Below, piece by piece: positions 24,781 through 35,989 of a stretch of 64,000 bases of DNA. The stretch comes from Anarhynchus alexandrinus (Eukaryota; Chordata; Aves; Charadriiformes; Charadriidae), in NCBI GenBank assembly GCA_008711295.1, contig VUYV01000100.1:124001-188000 (forward strand), read 5' to 3'. The notes below the pieces were generated by a model. The model ran no database searches and had not been told where the DNA came from. It saw only the letters and a program-made list of their open reading frames with translations. Each line of letters opens with the position of its first letter. The stretch's first letter is position 1. Position numbers and translations under genes: made by a program.

Positions 24781-26680
24781 ATTATTAATTTTCCATTTAA
24801 TTTTAATGTAATTTTAAAGCAGTTTTAGGGACTTCTGTTACCCATGAATAACCAGGAATTATTTGGCATGTGTGATGTAGGAAAGGTTTGTTACAAAGCG
24901 AGATATCTTCCAGCGGCAATTTAGAGCAGAATCCTTCCGCCTGAACAGATCTCTTAGTTGACTTTCAGGAACTAGAACTATTTTAACAGGGAGTTTCTGA
25001 AACACCCACATATGCTCTGCCTTAAGAAGGCTGAAGTTCAATGAAAATTGAGTGGAACATTGTTATTTATTGTTGTGTCATGTCAATGGCCATTCACATC
25101 TCCCATAGGAGACAGAAATGTGCTTGCAATTGGTGCTTTATTACACGCACCCCGCTATACCATCAAGACCAATATTAATAAATTAACTATAGACAGATCA
25201 GAGATTTGATAACTTGCATAATAGCCTGAGAAGTCTGACCAATACAGCCTCTCCATAACCCCCTTGGGTAGTGTAAACAACTTGTCTTATTTTAATAAAA
25301 AAATTGTTAAGTCATTTTTAGTTCAAGCATCTAGCTGTTGTTAGCTGGCATGTGAATTTGTGGACATTGGATCCTCCTCAAAAAGAAAGTTCTACTTACA
25401 ATACTGTTTCCTCTTGAAAATTAACTCTATGGAAAACAATAGCCAGAAGATAAATATTCCTTTTTCTGAGGCAATGAATGGCATTGCTTACAGTGGGAGC
25501 AGTATGAAAGAAAAAAAAAAAAGAAAAAAGGAACATTTCTGAAGCTCAAAAAAGAGACTCTTTCTTGCCTCCCTACCAAGCTAGCAGAATCCATCGTCTC
25601 TGGAGTTCCCTTTATGCACTCTTGCAGTGAGATAAGAATTTACAGTTGATGGAACATCTCCCCCACAGATCCATCATTTACAGGCAGGTTTTTTTCTGAT
25701 CAGGATTTCAGCAGCAACAGCAACTTAAAGGCTGAAATACTGACCTTGGATCCACCTGAATGGGGCAATTTTCTTCCAGTTTGGCTTTAAAGAAAACCAA
25801 TAAGAAAGATTTAACTACAAAGAATTGTGCTTGGCTATCTGCATGTCATGTGAGTTTGGCCATGCTCTCAGACCACCTAGTTAGATAGTATATTTAAGTA
25901 GGTATTAAACAGTTAGGGCTTTTTTTTTTTTTCTAAATTTGCAATTTACAATAGTAGAGGAAGTGGGGAGCGTGATCACTGAATAGAGGAGAACAGATGC
26001 CAGTAATTCTTATTCCTTTCTCACTGCTGTATATTCAGGTATATGTGGATGTATACATAGATCGCTCCTTTTAGAAAACTATTTTAACAGTATGACAGTA
26101 CATTGCTCTTCACCTGAAAATGAAATCTTGGCTACGATTCAGCAACTCAGTGTACCTGATTTACTAAATTTACAAACAAGAGCTGCTGCCTACAGCACAA
26201 GTACAGCAAAGTACAACAAAAATACAATCAGGCTCATTATTCAATTAGCTTTTGCAAAACATACAGTCCAAATTCAAAACATCACTAACTGTTGCACAAG
26301 ATACACGTGAGTAATTAATTATCTCCACAGAGCAGAAGTGCTCTTTAAAGCATCATTTCCCAATCTAGGAATGGGTCCTACCTTAGGAGGTTCTGTTCTG
26401 TTCCTGCCACTGGGCACAAGCATGTCTTCGAGCAACAGGAGCACTGTGCATTCTGCTAATCAAACAATGCAAATTTGTAGAATTACAGAATCTTTCAGTA
26501 GATATAAATAATATCTGTAGTCTAAGACCGTCTATTACATATTTTATGCTTTTTTAACTATTGTAGTATTGCAGTACTAAGAAATCCGTATATATTAGGT
26601 AAAAATTCCCAATGGTACCATGGTGCATTCGATCTCATTTTCTCGATTATCTCCTTTAAATTCTCATTATTACTTGATTT

Positions 26681-27255
26681 AGAATCATAGAATCATAGAA
26701 TGGTTTAGGTTGGAAAGGACCTTGAAGATCATCGAGTTCCAACCCCCCTGCCATAGGCAGGGACACCTCCCACTAGACCAGATTGCCCAAGGCCACGTCC
26801 AGCCTGGCCTTGAACACCTCCAGGGATGGGGCCTCAACAACCTCTCTGGGCAACCTGTTCCAGTGCCTCACCACCCTCAAAGTGAAAAACTTCTTCCTAA
26901 TGTTCAATCTAAACCTGCCCTCTTCCAGTTTGAAGCCATTCCCCCTTGTCCTGTCACTACATGCCCTAGTAAAAAGTCCTTCCCCAGCTTTCCTGTAGGC
27001 CCCCTTTAGGTACTGAAAGGCCGCAATAAGATCTCCCCGGAGCCTTCTCTTCTCCAGGCTGAACAGCCCCAACTCCTTCAGCCTCTCCTCATAGGAGAGG
27101 TGCTCCAGCCCTCGGATCATCCTCGTGGCCCTCCTCTGGACACGCTCCAACAGGTCCATGTCCTTCTTATGTTGGGGACTCCAGAGCTGGACGCAGTACT
27201 CCAGGTGGGGTCTCACGAGAGTGGAGTAGAGGGGCAGAATCACCTCCCTCGCCCA
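26681..27255 (-). mobile_element. CR1 LINE, 3' fragment with open ORF2 C-terminus
   Basis: Minus-strand CR1. Its 3' end (AGAATCATAGAATCATAGAA on the plus strand) is at 26681 and its truncated 5' end is near 27255. The frame 27243-26773 stays open for 156 codons and encodes the ORF2 C-terminus, including [19 protein letters not shown] and [20 protein letters not shown]. This is one of the best preserved, hence probably youngest, CR1 tails here. Confidence 0.93.
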
Positions 27256-27829
27256 ATTTCATACTACAATTGCATGTTCCCCACTGTGAAAAAGATTATT
27301 AACAAAAGCTATTATCCCTTATATCTAGTTCTGAACTTCTGACTTCATAAAAATGAAGAACTAGACCAAAAAATAATAACTCAGAAAAAAAATACCAAAT
27401 CTGAGAAGCTAAGTATCTGTTTAACACTTTTATCATACATGCAGTTGGTTCAGAAAACAACATGTCTTAAATCATAAGCTATGTTTTATTCCCACATTCA
27501 TTTGAAGCTCTCCAATGTGTCTGCAACTTTCAATCTAATGTATGAATTCCATGTAAGGTAAGCAACAGCCTAGAAATGTCACATGAGATTTATAAAAAAG
27601 CATCTGAGAAAAAACCAAAACAGCTAACAAGCCACGATGTTAAAAATGCTTGAGTGCACTTTGGTTGCTGTTATGCTCCACAGTGCAGAGCTCTACGCTA
27701 CCGCAGACAGACCACTTCCAGTACCTGAGCGAGCTCTAGACCACGGCTACTTAAATGATAAAGTCTGGTCTGGCTCTAGGCTAGAAATGAATTTTGCTCG
27801 CACTTTACCATAATCCCGAACATTTGATG

Positions 27830-28260
27830 TCTCCCACAAGGAGTGTGGCTGTGCGGTTTTCCATATCAACCTTTGTGGGGGTTTGTCAAAGGCCTTGTGG
27901 AAGTCCCAGGAGACTCTGAGCAGATCTTAACCACAACACACCACAGGTTTGCAAGGCAGGACCTATATTTACAAAAGCCCTTTACATGCTGACTTCCCCC
28001 AGATACATCATATCAGTTGGTGGCTCATTTGCTGCCTTCCCACAGGCGACTATGTTGGAGGTTACACACCACTTTAACCAATTCTATTAATTCCTCCTTG
28101 AGCTGCTTCAGAACTTTTTGGTGAAAACGAGTCCTTGTAGCTCGTTATCATTCATTTTATCAGTTTCCTGTCTAACCTCTTTTATAGTCACTTCAATTTG
28201 AGACAGATCCTCTTGACAAGTCTAGCAGATCTCTTGCCCATTCTCTAATCTTTCTTTAAG
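27830..28260 (-). mobile_element. Ancient CR1-like remnant
   Basis: Plus-strand text such as TTTGTCAAAGGCCTTGTGG (about 27884) and TTTTATCAGTTTCCTGTCTA (about 28156) resembles the reverse complement of old amniote CR1 copies around and upstream of RT motif A. It is heavily decayed with no open frame. Boundaries are approximate and the assignment is by recall. Confidence 0.45.
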
Positions 28261-29339
28261 TGTGACAGCTATAGCTCAGCAGTAGTAGCAAGACAGTCTT
28301 CTGTGCAATGTAAACATTGCTGTGTTTAAACAACATCTTAGTTATCAATACTATTAGATATTAATGAAGCTGACATAACTGCAGCCTGTTCCCATTTTTC
28401 TGAGCAGCCCAAAATCAACACTGATCGTACAATGACACAGAACAAAGAAATCATTTAGGAAAACGTTTCTTTTGTATGAATGCAGACTCAGATACTATAG
28501 TCTGGCAACCTCCACCTACTTGGATCCACACTGCTCCAAAGATTAGTAGTTATTACTTAAAACCTTTTCGAACCTACACTTTCGCGTTTGAAGACAGCTG
28601 CTATGCTGCTTGAAGTAGGTTGTGAATCTGAATAGATAATCGCCAAGACTGGATTTGTAAGGTAAAAAAAATCCCTGTCAATCCCACACTTTCTTCTGGA
28701 CAGCTGACGCACAGTTTCTCGCTAACAAAGTGTGAGCCTAGGTAGGGTGACTAAGAAGTTATCTTCCACTGGGAGACAAATTATCACCAGACTCGCAGGA
28801 GGCTTTTCCATTTGCAATAGCAGCGGTACACTCTTGGTGGCAGACACCATACCAGCAGTTTAGGGACTTCCCAAACTGGGGATTATGGCAGCTTCCAAAC
28901 TTCTGAGCCATCGTGCTTAATAGGGCCCATGGATGGGACCAACCATCTATTGTTAGCCCTGCAACAGTATTAATCCTCAGTCAACTAAATCTTCAAGGCA
29001 GCTGGGCCTGTAGCTTCTCTCCAAGCGCCCCAGTTTAAAACCAGCAGAGTTTTTGAAAATAAAAACTGCAGTACCTAACTGCTTAAATACACACCCATAT
29101 ACGCATACATAAAAGACTTCAAAGGATTCAGTAAGATAGAACAGAAATGACATAGTCTTAAGATGAATTCTTCCAAGTCCTTTCTTCTCACTGAGCAGAT
29201 CTTTCTTTCGGACTTTTGTTATCACTCGATACCACTCTTTGAGTTGCCGCAGACTTTGGACGTTCCCCTCTGCTCCCTGGGAAATTGTTTCCACCACCTG
29301 AGCCCTGGGCTGATTGCTCCCTTCTGCTCACAGCTCTCC

Positions 29340-29355
29340 GGGAGCTGCAGCTCCC
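29340..29355. other. Perfect 16-bp palindrome in a GC-rich patch
   Basis: GGGAGCTGCAGCTCCC is its own reverse complement and sits in a local GC-rich stretch (about 29260-29470) of otherwise AT-rich intron 8. It could be a protein-binding site or chance. No promoter or exon is supported around it, although open frames appear on both strands because stop codons are scarce in GC-rich sequence. Confidence 0.6.
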
Positions 29356-29779
29356 TCCCCTGCGCACCCAGGGCCCCGGAGAAGCTCCTCTCTGCAGCTG
29401 TTTCCAAAGCACAAGCCCTTGTACCCCAGGATGCTCCTTCTGACCTAGTAATTTCTGATGGGAACGTGACACAACTGTGGAAAAAAACAAAAACAAAAAC
29501 AAAAAGGTGATATTGTCCTTGTTACCTTGATATTTGGCCTGCACAACGAACCATGGCACTGACTTTCACAATTTAACGATGCAATTTTGTGAAAAGATTA
29601 TACCTTTTCTCATTTTTAAGTCGCTTGCCTCACATTGCTAGATACCCCAAAACTCATCTCACAAGAGTGAATCATCATTCCCAATCCCCTTCTTTAAAAT
29701 ATGCATGGCATATATAGTCTCCCACCGCTTCCAGTCCTAGCTTTTCCCAAGAGAAAAGTCCTTACCTACTCCTTATTTC

Positions 29780-30700
29780 TTCGTGTATAAACAATTTGAT
29801 ACTTTTAATCATCCTTGCTGTAGATTTCTGTGCTCTTATATTCTGCATATAGTATTTCTAGAACTGCATATCGTATTTATGATGCAGTCATATTAGATTT
29901 ACAAAGTGAAGTTTTTCTGTTCTATTTCTTTCCTAAAAATTCTTAGCATTCTATTTCCCTTCAACATTACTAAATAGCACTGACCTGACATTTGCAGAGA
30001 GGACTCCAAGATCTTTCCAGAGTGATAGGTAAATTAAACCTCATTGTCATCCATACACAGTTAAGATTGCTTTTTCCTAAATGCACTTTACATCCATCAG
30101 TATTGAATCAGGTCAATTATTTTACTGCTCAGTCACTTAGCATTGCAGGATCCTTCTGCTTCTTTAGACAATCAGCTTTAGTTTTCACTACCTTGTATTA
30201 TTTTGTGTCAGAAACACAAGCTTTGTTGCCGCTACTCTCATTCTCTTTCCAGACTGTTTATGAGCATGTCAGTAGCACCAGCACTAGCATAGCCTGTGTG
30301 GGCCTCTGCTGCAATGATGGGTATACTCAGTATACACAATGATGTGTATACCAGTTAATTTTCCATTCCTTCTCTACCATGAAAACTTATAATCTGTTCC
30401 CAGGCTTTTCCCCCACTCTTATTTTTTTTAATTAACCCAGGGGAGCCATTCCCCTTGTCACATAACAGATGAGTTACCTCAACAGCCCTTGATATCTGAT
30501 TTTGTCAAGGATTTTCAGAAATCCCAATTCATTGTACAAACAGGATCATCTTTCTCCATATGCTTCTGCCAGAACATCCTCAAAGAACTCCTAAGAGTTT
30601 GTGAGGTGTCATTTCCCTTCCAAAAAGTCTTAGCACCTCCCATCACACAGCATTTAACCATGTTGCCTTCCTGCAGGTAGCTGCCACCACCATGAGGACT
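29780..30700 (-). mobile_element. Ancient CR1-like remnant
   Basis: Reverse-complement resemblance to old amniote CR1: TTGTATTATTTTGTGTCAG.. (about 30193) at the level of the RT catalytic segment, GACTGTTTATGAGCATGTCA (about 30252), and GATTTTGTCAAGGATTTTCAG (about 30498), equivalent to the motif A region. Many indels. The plus-strand frame at 29992-30342 is antisense to it and is not a gene. Confidence 0.5.
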
Positions 30701-30829
30701 TGATGAAGACCCATGGGGGTTGCCGAAAGGCCAGCCTTGTCTTGGTAAGATCTAGTGTGAGATCTAGTTTACCAAGACATTTTGCTTCAGAAGGAGAACT
30801 CTATAAAATGAGGAAATTCATGAAAAATA

Positions 30830-31272
30830 AAAAGGAGCAGGCCACTAAGTTGATCAAGGGACTGGAGCATCTGTCATAGCAGGATAGGCTGAGAGAGTTG
30901 GAAATGTTTAGTCTGGAGAAGAGAAGAGTCAATGGAATCTTATCAATGTGTATAAAAACTTGGGCTGGGGGGGTGCGGAACTGGGAAGACGGAGCCAGGG
31001 TCTCCTCAGTGGTGTCCAGTGATTGGACAAGAGGCAAAAGGCACAAACTGAAGTACAGGATGGTGCATTTCAAGATAAGAAAAAACTTCTTTACTGTGAG
31101 GGAGGTCAAATGCTGAAACATGTTGCCTAGAGAGGCTGTGGAGTCTCCAATCCTGGAGATACTAAGAAGTCTACAGGACACAGCTCTGAGCAACCTCCTC
31201 CAGGTGACCCTGCTTTGATCAGGGAGGTCAAACTGGATGATCTGGAAGCTCGACTATTCTGTGATTCTTTAA
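30830..31272 (+). mobile_element. Diverged CR1 3' fragment
   Basis: A plus-strand remnant of the CR1 ORF2 C-terminus, with degraded ..RLRELEMFSLEKRRV.. at about 30885-30930 and ..KIRKNFFTVREV.. at about 31073. It runs to a weak 3' end near 31250-31270 (CTATTCTGTGATTCTTT). It is more diverged than the neighbouring copies. Confidence 0.75.
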
Positions 31273-31666
31273 AGGACAAAATGATAGCAGGCAGCATTTA
31301 GAATCTTTTAAGAGCCAATTCAGGAGCTTGGTAGAAACATATACTACCTATCAAAAAAGACTCCAGAAGAACAAAAAAGAGGCTTATGTGGTTGAAATCA
31401 ACTAGTTGTGACATATTCAAATATGTATGACAGCAAAGAAGCTATTAGAAGTAAGAAAGTTCCCCTACAGAAAGAGGAAGCAATTTCTAACTCAATTTAA
31501 AACCAAATACAAGCAAATAAACAAAAAAAGCAGAGCAAAACCAAGTGGTTTTGAAGTAATTTGTTTAAAGCATAAAATTAGTAATAATTTTCTTTTACGT
31601 GAAAGAAACCAGCCAGTGGGAGAAAACTCTAGAGGGATAAGAACAGCACACTTGGGAAACAATGCA

Positions 31667-32570
31667 TAGAATCATAGAATTGTCTAGACTGGAAGGGACA
31701 TTTAAGATCATTGAGTCCATCAACCATCAACCTAACACTACCAAAACCACCACTAAACCATGTCTCTAAATGCCATGTCTACACATCGTTTAAAGATGGT
31801 GATTCAGGGACGGTGATTCAACCACTCCCCTGGGCAGCCTGTTCCAATGCTTGACAACCTTTTCTGTGAAGAAATTTTTCCTAATATCCATCCTAAACCT
31901 CCCCGGTGTAGCTTGAGGCCATTTCCTCTTGTCCTATCCCTTGTTACTTGGGAGAAGAGAACAACACCCACCCTGCTACAACCTCCTTTCAGGTCATTGT
32001 AGGGAACGATGAGGTCTCCCCTCAGCCTCCTTTTCTCCAGTTCCCTCAGCCGCTCCTCATAAGACCTGCGCTCTAGACCTGTCACCAGATTCACTGCCCT
32101 TTTTTGGACACGCTCCAACACCTCAATATCTCTCCTGTAGTGAGGGGCCCAAAGCTGAACACAGTACTCAAGGTGCAGCCTCATCAGTGCTGAATACAGA
32201 CGTACGATCACTTCCCTAGTCCTGCTGGCCACACTATTCCTGATGCAAGCCAGGATGCTGTTGGCCTTCTTGGCCACCTGGGCACACTGACAGCTCATAC
32301 TCAGCCAACTGTCAACCAACACCCTCAGATCCTTTTCCACCAAGCAGCTTTCCAGCCACTCTTCCCCAAGCCTGTAGCACTGCATGGGGCTGTTGTGACC
32401 CACGTGCAGGACCCGGCACTTGGCCTTGTTGAACCTCATACCATTGGCCTTGGCCCATTGATTCAACCTGTCCAGATCCCTCTGTAGAGCTTTCCTACCC
32501 TGAAGCAGGTCAACATTCCCGCCTAACTTGGTGGTGTCTGCAAACTTACTGAGGGTGCACTCGATCCCCT
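31667..32570 (-). mobile_element. CR1 LINE, cut by scaffold join
   Basis: Minus-strand CR1 whose 3' end is near 31667 (TAGAATCATAGAAT on the plus strand). The 220-codon frame 32466-31804 encodes an ORF2 C-terminus including [20 protein letters not shown]. Going 5', the reverse-transcriptase region begins, but the element is cut at the N at 32571. About 240 bp (about 32209-32450) are identical to 34103-34345, while the last 100 bp differ at many positions. Confidence 0.92.
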
Positions 32571-32571
32571 N
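32571..32571. other. Scaffold join (single N)
   Basis: A single N separates CR1 sequence from the left end of a 1334-bp block that is repeated at 34658-35989. With the N at 33906 it brackets that block exactly. Confidence 0.92.
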
Positions 32572-33905
32572 TTGCTACACTAGAACATTTTTTACCGGTT
32601 TACTTCTTTACAGAGTATAACTGAGAAAGTATCTTGACTTCAAGTGTCAGTAGAAGAGGTTTTGGGACAAAGCAAAAACTTAGTAGAAAGGAGTAGAAAG
32701 TAGAGGACCAGATGACATTCACCTGGCTGTTTTAAAGGAAAGCCACCTTCCCAACGAACTGTGCAAAGTATCTGCTGAGGTGGACTTAGTACCAGAGAAA
32801 TAGAAAGCAGAAAACATAATACTAATTTTTCTGAGAGTTTCAGGATGGACTGAGATAGAAAATTTTAAATGCAGTTTATGAAGAACATTGTTTTAGTAAT
32901 TACAATACTTTCTATTGAAGTATCCCAATAGGTTACAATGAGTCTAAAGAGATCTAAAGGAAAATAGCTCTTCCAATGGAATATGTGATTTCTTTAAAGA
33001 ATTTTAAAAACTTTGGTTTGACTTATGTATTTGTATCTGGTTGGCTTTAAAGGTGTCATTTTTAAAAGTCCTGATATTTCTTTATTATCCACATTCTGCA
33101 CTATGAGACATTACAGACAAGAACTTTAAACACAGAGAAAATCACAGGAGGAATTCGTATCCTACTTGAATTTGAATGGTAGCAGAACCTAGCAAAGTGA
33201 TATGAAATCCTCACCTCCTCTGCATTTGATTTTTGCTATAGAATTCTATGAAACTCCTAAATTACTGTGAGAATCTGAAAAAATTCTGATCCAGTCACTG
33301 GCTATTCTGACATTTGTCATCTTCTTCCTTTATCTAGGGATGTGTCCAGAACAGCTGTTGCTAACCTTCCAGCCAAAGGATTGGAAAGCCTTAAAGAACT
33401 AATGGCCAAAAATACATGGACTTTAAAGAAATTACCAGCTGTAAAGGTATTTCTTCAGCTAATGCGAGCTGACCTATCATATCCAAGTCACTGCTGTGCT
33501 TTCAAGAGCTGGAAAAAAACCAGCGGGTGAGTTTCACTAACTCACATTCAATTTTAAAGTATGAAAGTGAAGACAACGTTTTAGTATTAATATAAAATTA
33601 CATCTACTGGCATTTTTGTGAACATTTTTTTCTAGGTATAGAGAACATTCTTTGAAACCGATTACAATTTCATAGTGAAAGAAGAAAGAATTTTTGATAT
33701 AACAATTTTTAGGACCTTTTGCAACAGCTCCTCCTTTTGTTGAGCTCGGAATTAAAGGAAAAAAAAATGAAAGGGTAATGTGCTATATAACACAGAATGT
33801 GCTGTAGCAAGGACTGGAAAAGAGAAGTTTGGGAGGGGTTATAGCCTCATATCTCATATGTTTTCTAACTGAAAAGCTCAGAATAAATTATTCTGTAATA
33901 ACCTT
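32572..33905 (+). repeat. Exon 9 segmental duplication, copy A
   Basis: This block matches 34658-35989 with about 1% differences, for example TTATGTATTTGTATCTGG versus TTATGCCAAAATCTGG (about 33026 and 35110) and GAGCTCGG versus GAGCTCAG (about 33743 and 35827). Both ends are single Ns. That is the signature of an allelic contig inserted next to its partner rather than of a genomic tandem duplication, though the latter is not excluded by sequence alone. Confidence 0.9.
33338..33526 (+). CDS. TSHR: TSHR exon 9, copy A (probably redundant)
   Basis: A 189-bp exon encoding [20 protein letters not shown] through ..[17 protein letters not shown]. These are the last leucine-rich repeats and the start of the hinge, with the conserved SHCCAF disulfide cysteines. 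The acceptor is TTTATCTAG and the donor GTGAGT, with phase 2 borders, matching human exon 9. The coding sequence appears identical to the second copy at 35422-35610. Because 189 is divisible by 3, including both would silently add 63 residues. I regard one of the two as an assembly duplicate; this one lies in a contig bracketed by Ns and is the likelier extra. Confidence 0.85.
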
Positions 33906-33906
33906 N
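33906..33906. other. Scaffold join (single N)
   Basis: This N closes the redundant block 32572-33905. The next contig starts inside CR1 sequence, a typical place for an assembly to break. Confidence 0.92.
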
Positions 33907-34028
33907 CCAGGCTGGACGTGGCCTTGGGCAACCTGGTCTAGTGGGAGGTGTGCCTGCCTATGGCAGGGGGGTTGGAACTCGATGATCTTCAAGGTCCTTT
34001 CCAACCTAAACCATTCTATGATTCTATG
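33907..34028 (+). mobile_element. CR1 3' tail
   Basis: The final ~120 bp of a plus-strand CR1 ending in CATTCTATGATTCTATGAA. It abuts, without spacer, a minus-strand CR1 that starts internally. Its 5' side is lost at the N. Confidence 0.85.
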
Positions 34029-34590
34029 AATATCTTTCTTGTAGTGAGGGGCCCAAAACAGAACACAGTATTCGAGCTGCAGCCTCACCAGTGCCGAGGG
34101 GGACGATCACTTCCCTAGTCCTGCTGGCCACACTATTCCTGATGCAAGCCAGGATGCTGTTGGCCTTCTTGGCCACCTGGGCACACTGACAGCTCATACT
34201 CAGCCAACTGTCAACCAACACCCTCAGATCCTTTTCCACCAAGCAGCTTTCCAGCCACTCTTCCCCAAGCCTGTAGCACTGCATGGGGCTGTTGTGACCC
34301 ACGTGCAGGACCCGGCACTTGGCCTTGTTGAACCTCATACCATTGGCCTCGGCCCATCAATTCAGCCTGTCCAGATCCCTCTGTAGAGCCTTCCTACCCT
34401 CAAGCAGATGATCGCTCCCACCCAACTTGGTGTCATCTGCAAACTTACTGAGGGTGCACTCAATCCCCTCATCCAAATCATTGATAAGGATATTAAACAG
34501 AACAGGCCCCAATACTGAGCCCTGGGAACACCACACCACTTGTGACCAGCCACCAACTGGATTTCAATCCATTCACCACAACTCTTTGTT
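34029..34590 (-). mobile_element. CR1 LINE fragment with intact FADD box
   Basis: A minus-strand CR1 piece covering the RT catalytic region (frame 34539-34357, including [20 protein letters not shown]) and the following C-terminal segment (34338-34024). The catalytic F-A-D-D box is intact, unlike the 16.5-18.1 kb copy. It lacks the 3' end. Its 240-bp identity with 32209-32450 suggests it may be the same genomic element seen twice. Confidence 0.88.
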
Positions 34591-34657
34591 CTGGTGAACA
34601 GAAAAAAGCTGAATTATTTATTACTAGGGTGTTCATGATGAAAGTGCTCAAACAATG

Positions 34658-35989
34658 TTGCTACACTAGAACATTTTTTACCGGTTTACTTCTTTACAGA
34701 GTATAACTGAGAAAGTATCTTGACTTCAAGTGTCAGTAGAAGAGGTTTTGGGACAAAGCAAAAACTTAGTAGAAAGGAGTAGAAAGTAGAGGACCAGATG
34801 ACATTCACCTGGCTGTTTTAAAGGAAAGCCACCTTCCCAACGAACTGTGCAAAGTATCTGCTGAGGTGGACTTAGTACCAGAGAAATAGAAAGCAGAAAA
34901 AATAATACTAATTTTTCTGAGAGTTTCAGGATGGACTGAGATAGAAGATTTTAAATGCAGTTTATGAAGAACATTGTTTTAGTAATTACAATACTTTCTA
35001 TTGAAGTATCCCAATAGGTTACAATGAGTCTAAAGAGATCTAAAGGAAAATAGCTCTTCCAATGGAATATGTGATTTCTTTAAAGAATTTTAAAAACTTT
35101 GGTTTGGCTTATGCCAAAATCTGGTTGGCTTTAAAGGTGTCATTTTTAAAAGTCCTGATATTTCTTTATTATCCACATTCTGCACTATGAGACATTACAG
35201 ACAAGAACTTTAAACACAGAGAAAATCACAGGAGGAATTCGTATCCTACTTGAATTTGAATGGTAGCAGAACCTAGCAAAGTGATATGAAATCCTCACCT
35301 CCTCTGCATTTGATTTTTGCTATAGAATTCTATGAAACTCCTAAATTACTGTGAGAATCTGAAAAAATTCTGATCCAGTCACTGGCTATTCTGACATTTG
35401 TCATCTTCTTCCTTTATCTAGGGATGTGTCCAGAACAGCTGTTGCTAACCTTCCAGCCAAAGGATTGGAAAGCCTTAAAGAACTAATGGCCAAAAATACA
35501 TGGACTTTAAAGAAATTACCAGCTGTAAAGGTATTTCTTCAGCTAATGCGAGCTGACCTATCATATCCAAGTCACTGCTGTGCTTTCAAGAGCTGGAAAA
35601 AAACCAGCGGGTGAGTTTCACTAACTCACATTCAATTTTAAAGTATGAAAGTGAAGACAACGTTTTAGTATTAATATAAAATTACATCTACTGGCATTTT
35701 TGTGAACATTTTTTTCTAGGTATAGAGAACATTCTTTGAAACCGATTACAATTTCATAGTGAAAGAAGAAAGAATTTTTGATATAACAATTTTTAGGACC
35801 TTTTGCAACAGCTCCTCCTTTTGTTGAGCTCAGAATTAAAGGAAAAAAAAATGAAAGGGTAATGTGCTATATAACACAGAATGTGCTGTAGCAAGGACTG
35901 GAAAAGAGAAGTTTGGGAGGGGTTATAGCCTCATATCTCATATGTTTTCTAACTGAAAAGCTCAGAATAAATTATTCTGTAATAACCTT
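34658..35989 (+). repeat. Exon 9 segmental duplication, copy B
   Basis: Partner of 32572-33905. This copy is continuous with unique sequence on both sides (GCTCAAACAATG upstream, GTAGACAGATTATT downstream toward exon 10), so it is the better candidate for the true locus. Confidence 0.9.
35422..35610 (+). CDS. TSHR: TSHR exon 9, copy B (favoured)
   Basis: The same 189-bp exon as copy A, encoding the end of the leucine-rich repeat domain (..[20 protein letters not shown]..) and the first hinge cysteines (SHCCAF). The acceptor is TTTATCTAG and the donor GTGAGT. It joins exon 8 through G|GAT (Asp) and exon 10 through GG|A (Gly). The downstream intron runs uninterrupted to exon 10, so I use this copy in the gene model. 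In the receptor this region packs against the transmembrane domain and helps relay hormone binding. Confidence 0.96.

Larger units (their letters stand above)
21166..33337 (+). other. TSHR: TSHR intron 8 (up to first exon 9 copy)
   Basis: The largest intron in the window. It carries a truncated ERV LTR (24245-24780), CR1 copies at 26681-27255, 30830-31272 and 31667-32570, older CR1 remnants at about 27830-28260 and 29780-30700, a locally GC-rich patch at about 29260-29470, and the first part of a duplicated block from 32572. The stretch 21170-24240 shows no gene or recognised repeat. If the first exon 9 copy is an artefact, the intron continues to 35421. Confidence 0.8.

Noticed and set aside
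29188..29559. Overlapping open frames of 60-123 codons on both strands near 29.2-29.5 kb
   Set aside because: Explained by local GC richness; low-complexity composition, no domain and no exon signals in a consistent frame.
33338..35610. Genuine tandem duplication giving a TSHR with an extra 63-residue repeat
   Set aside because: The first copy is bounded exactly by two Ns and is almost identical in introns as well, which fits redundant allelic contigs better. I keep it as a finding to test, not as biology.
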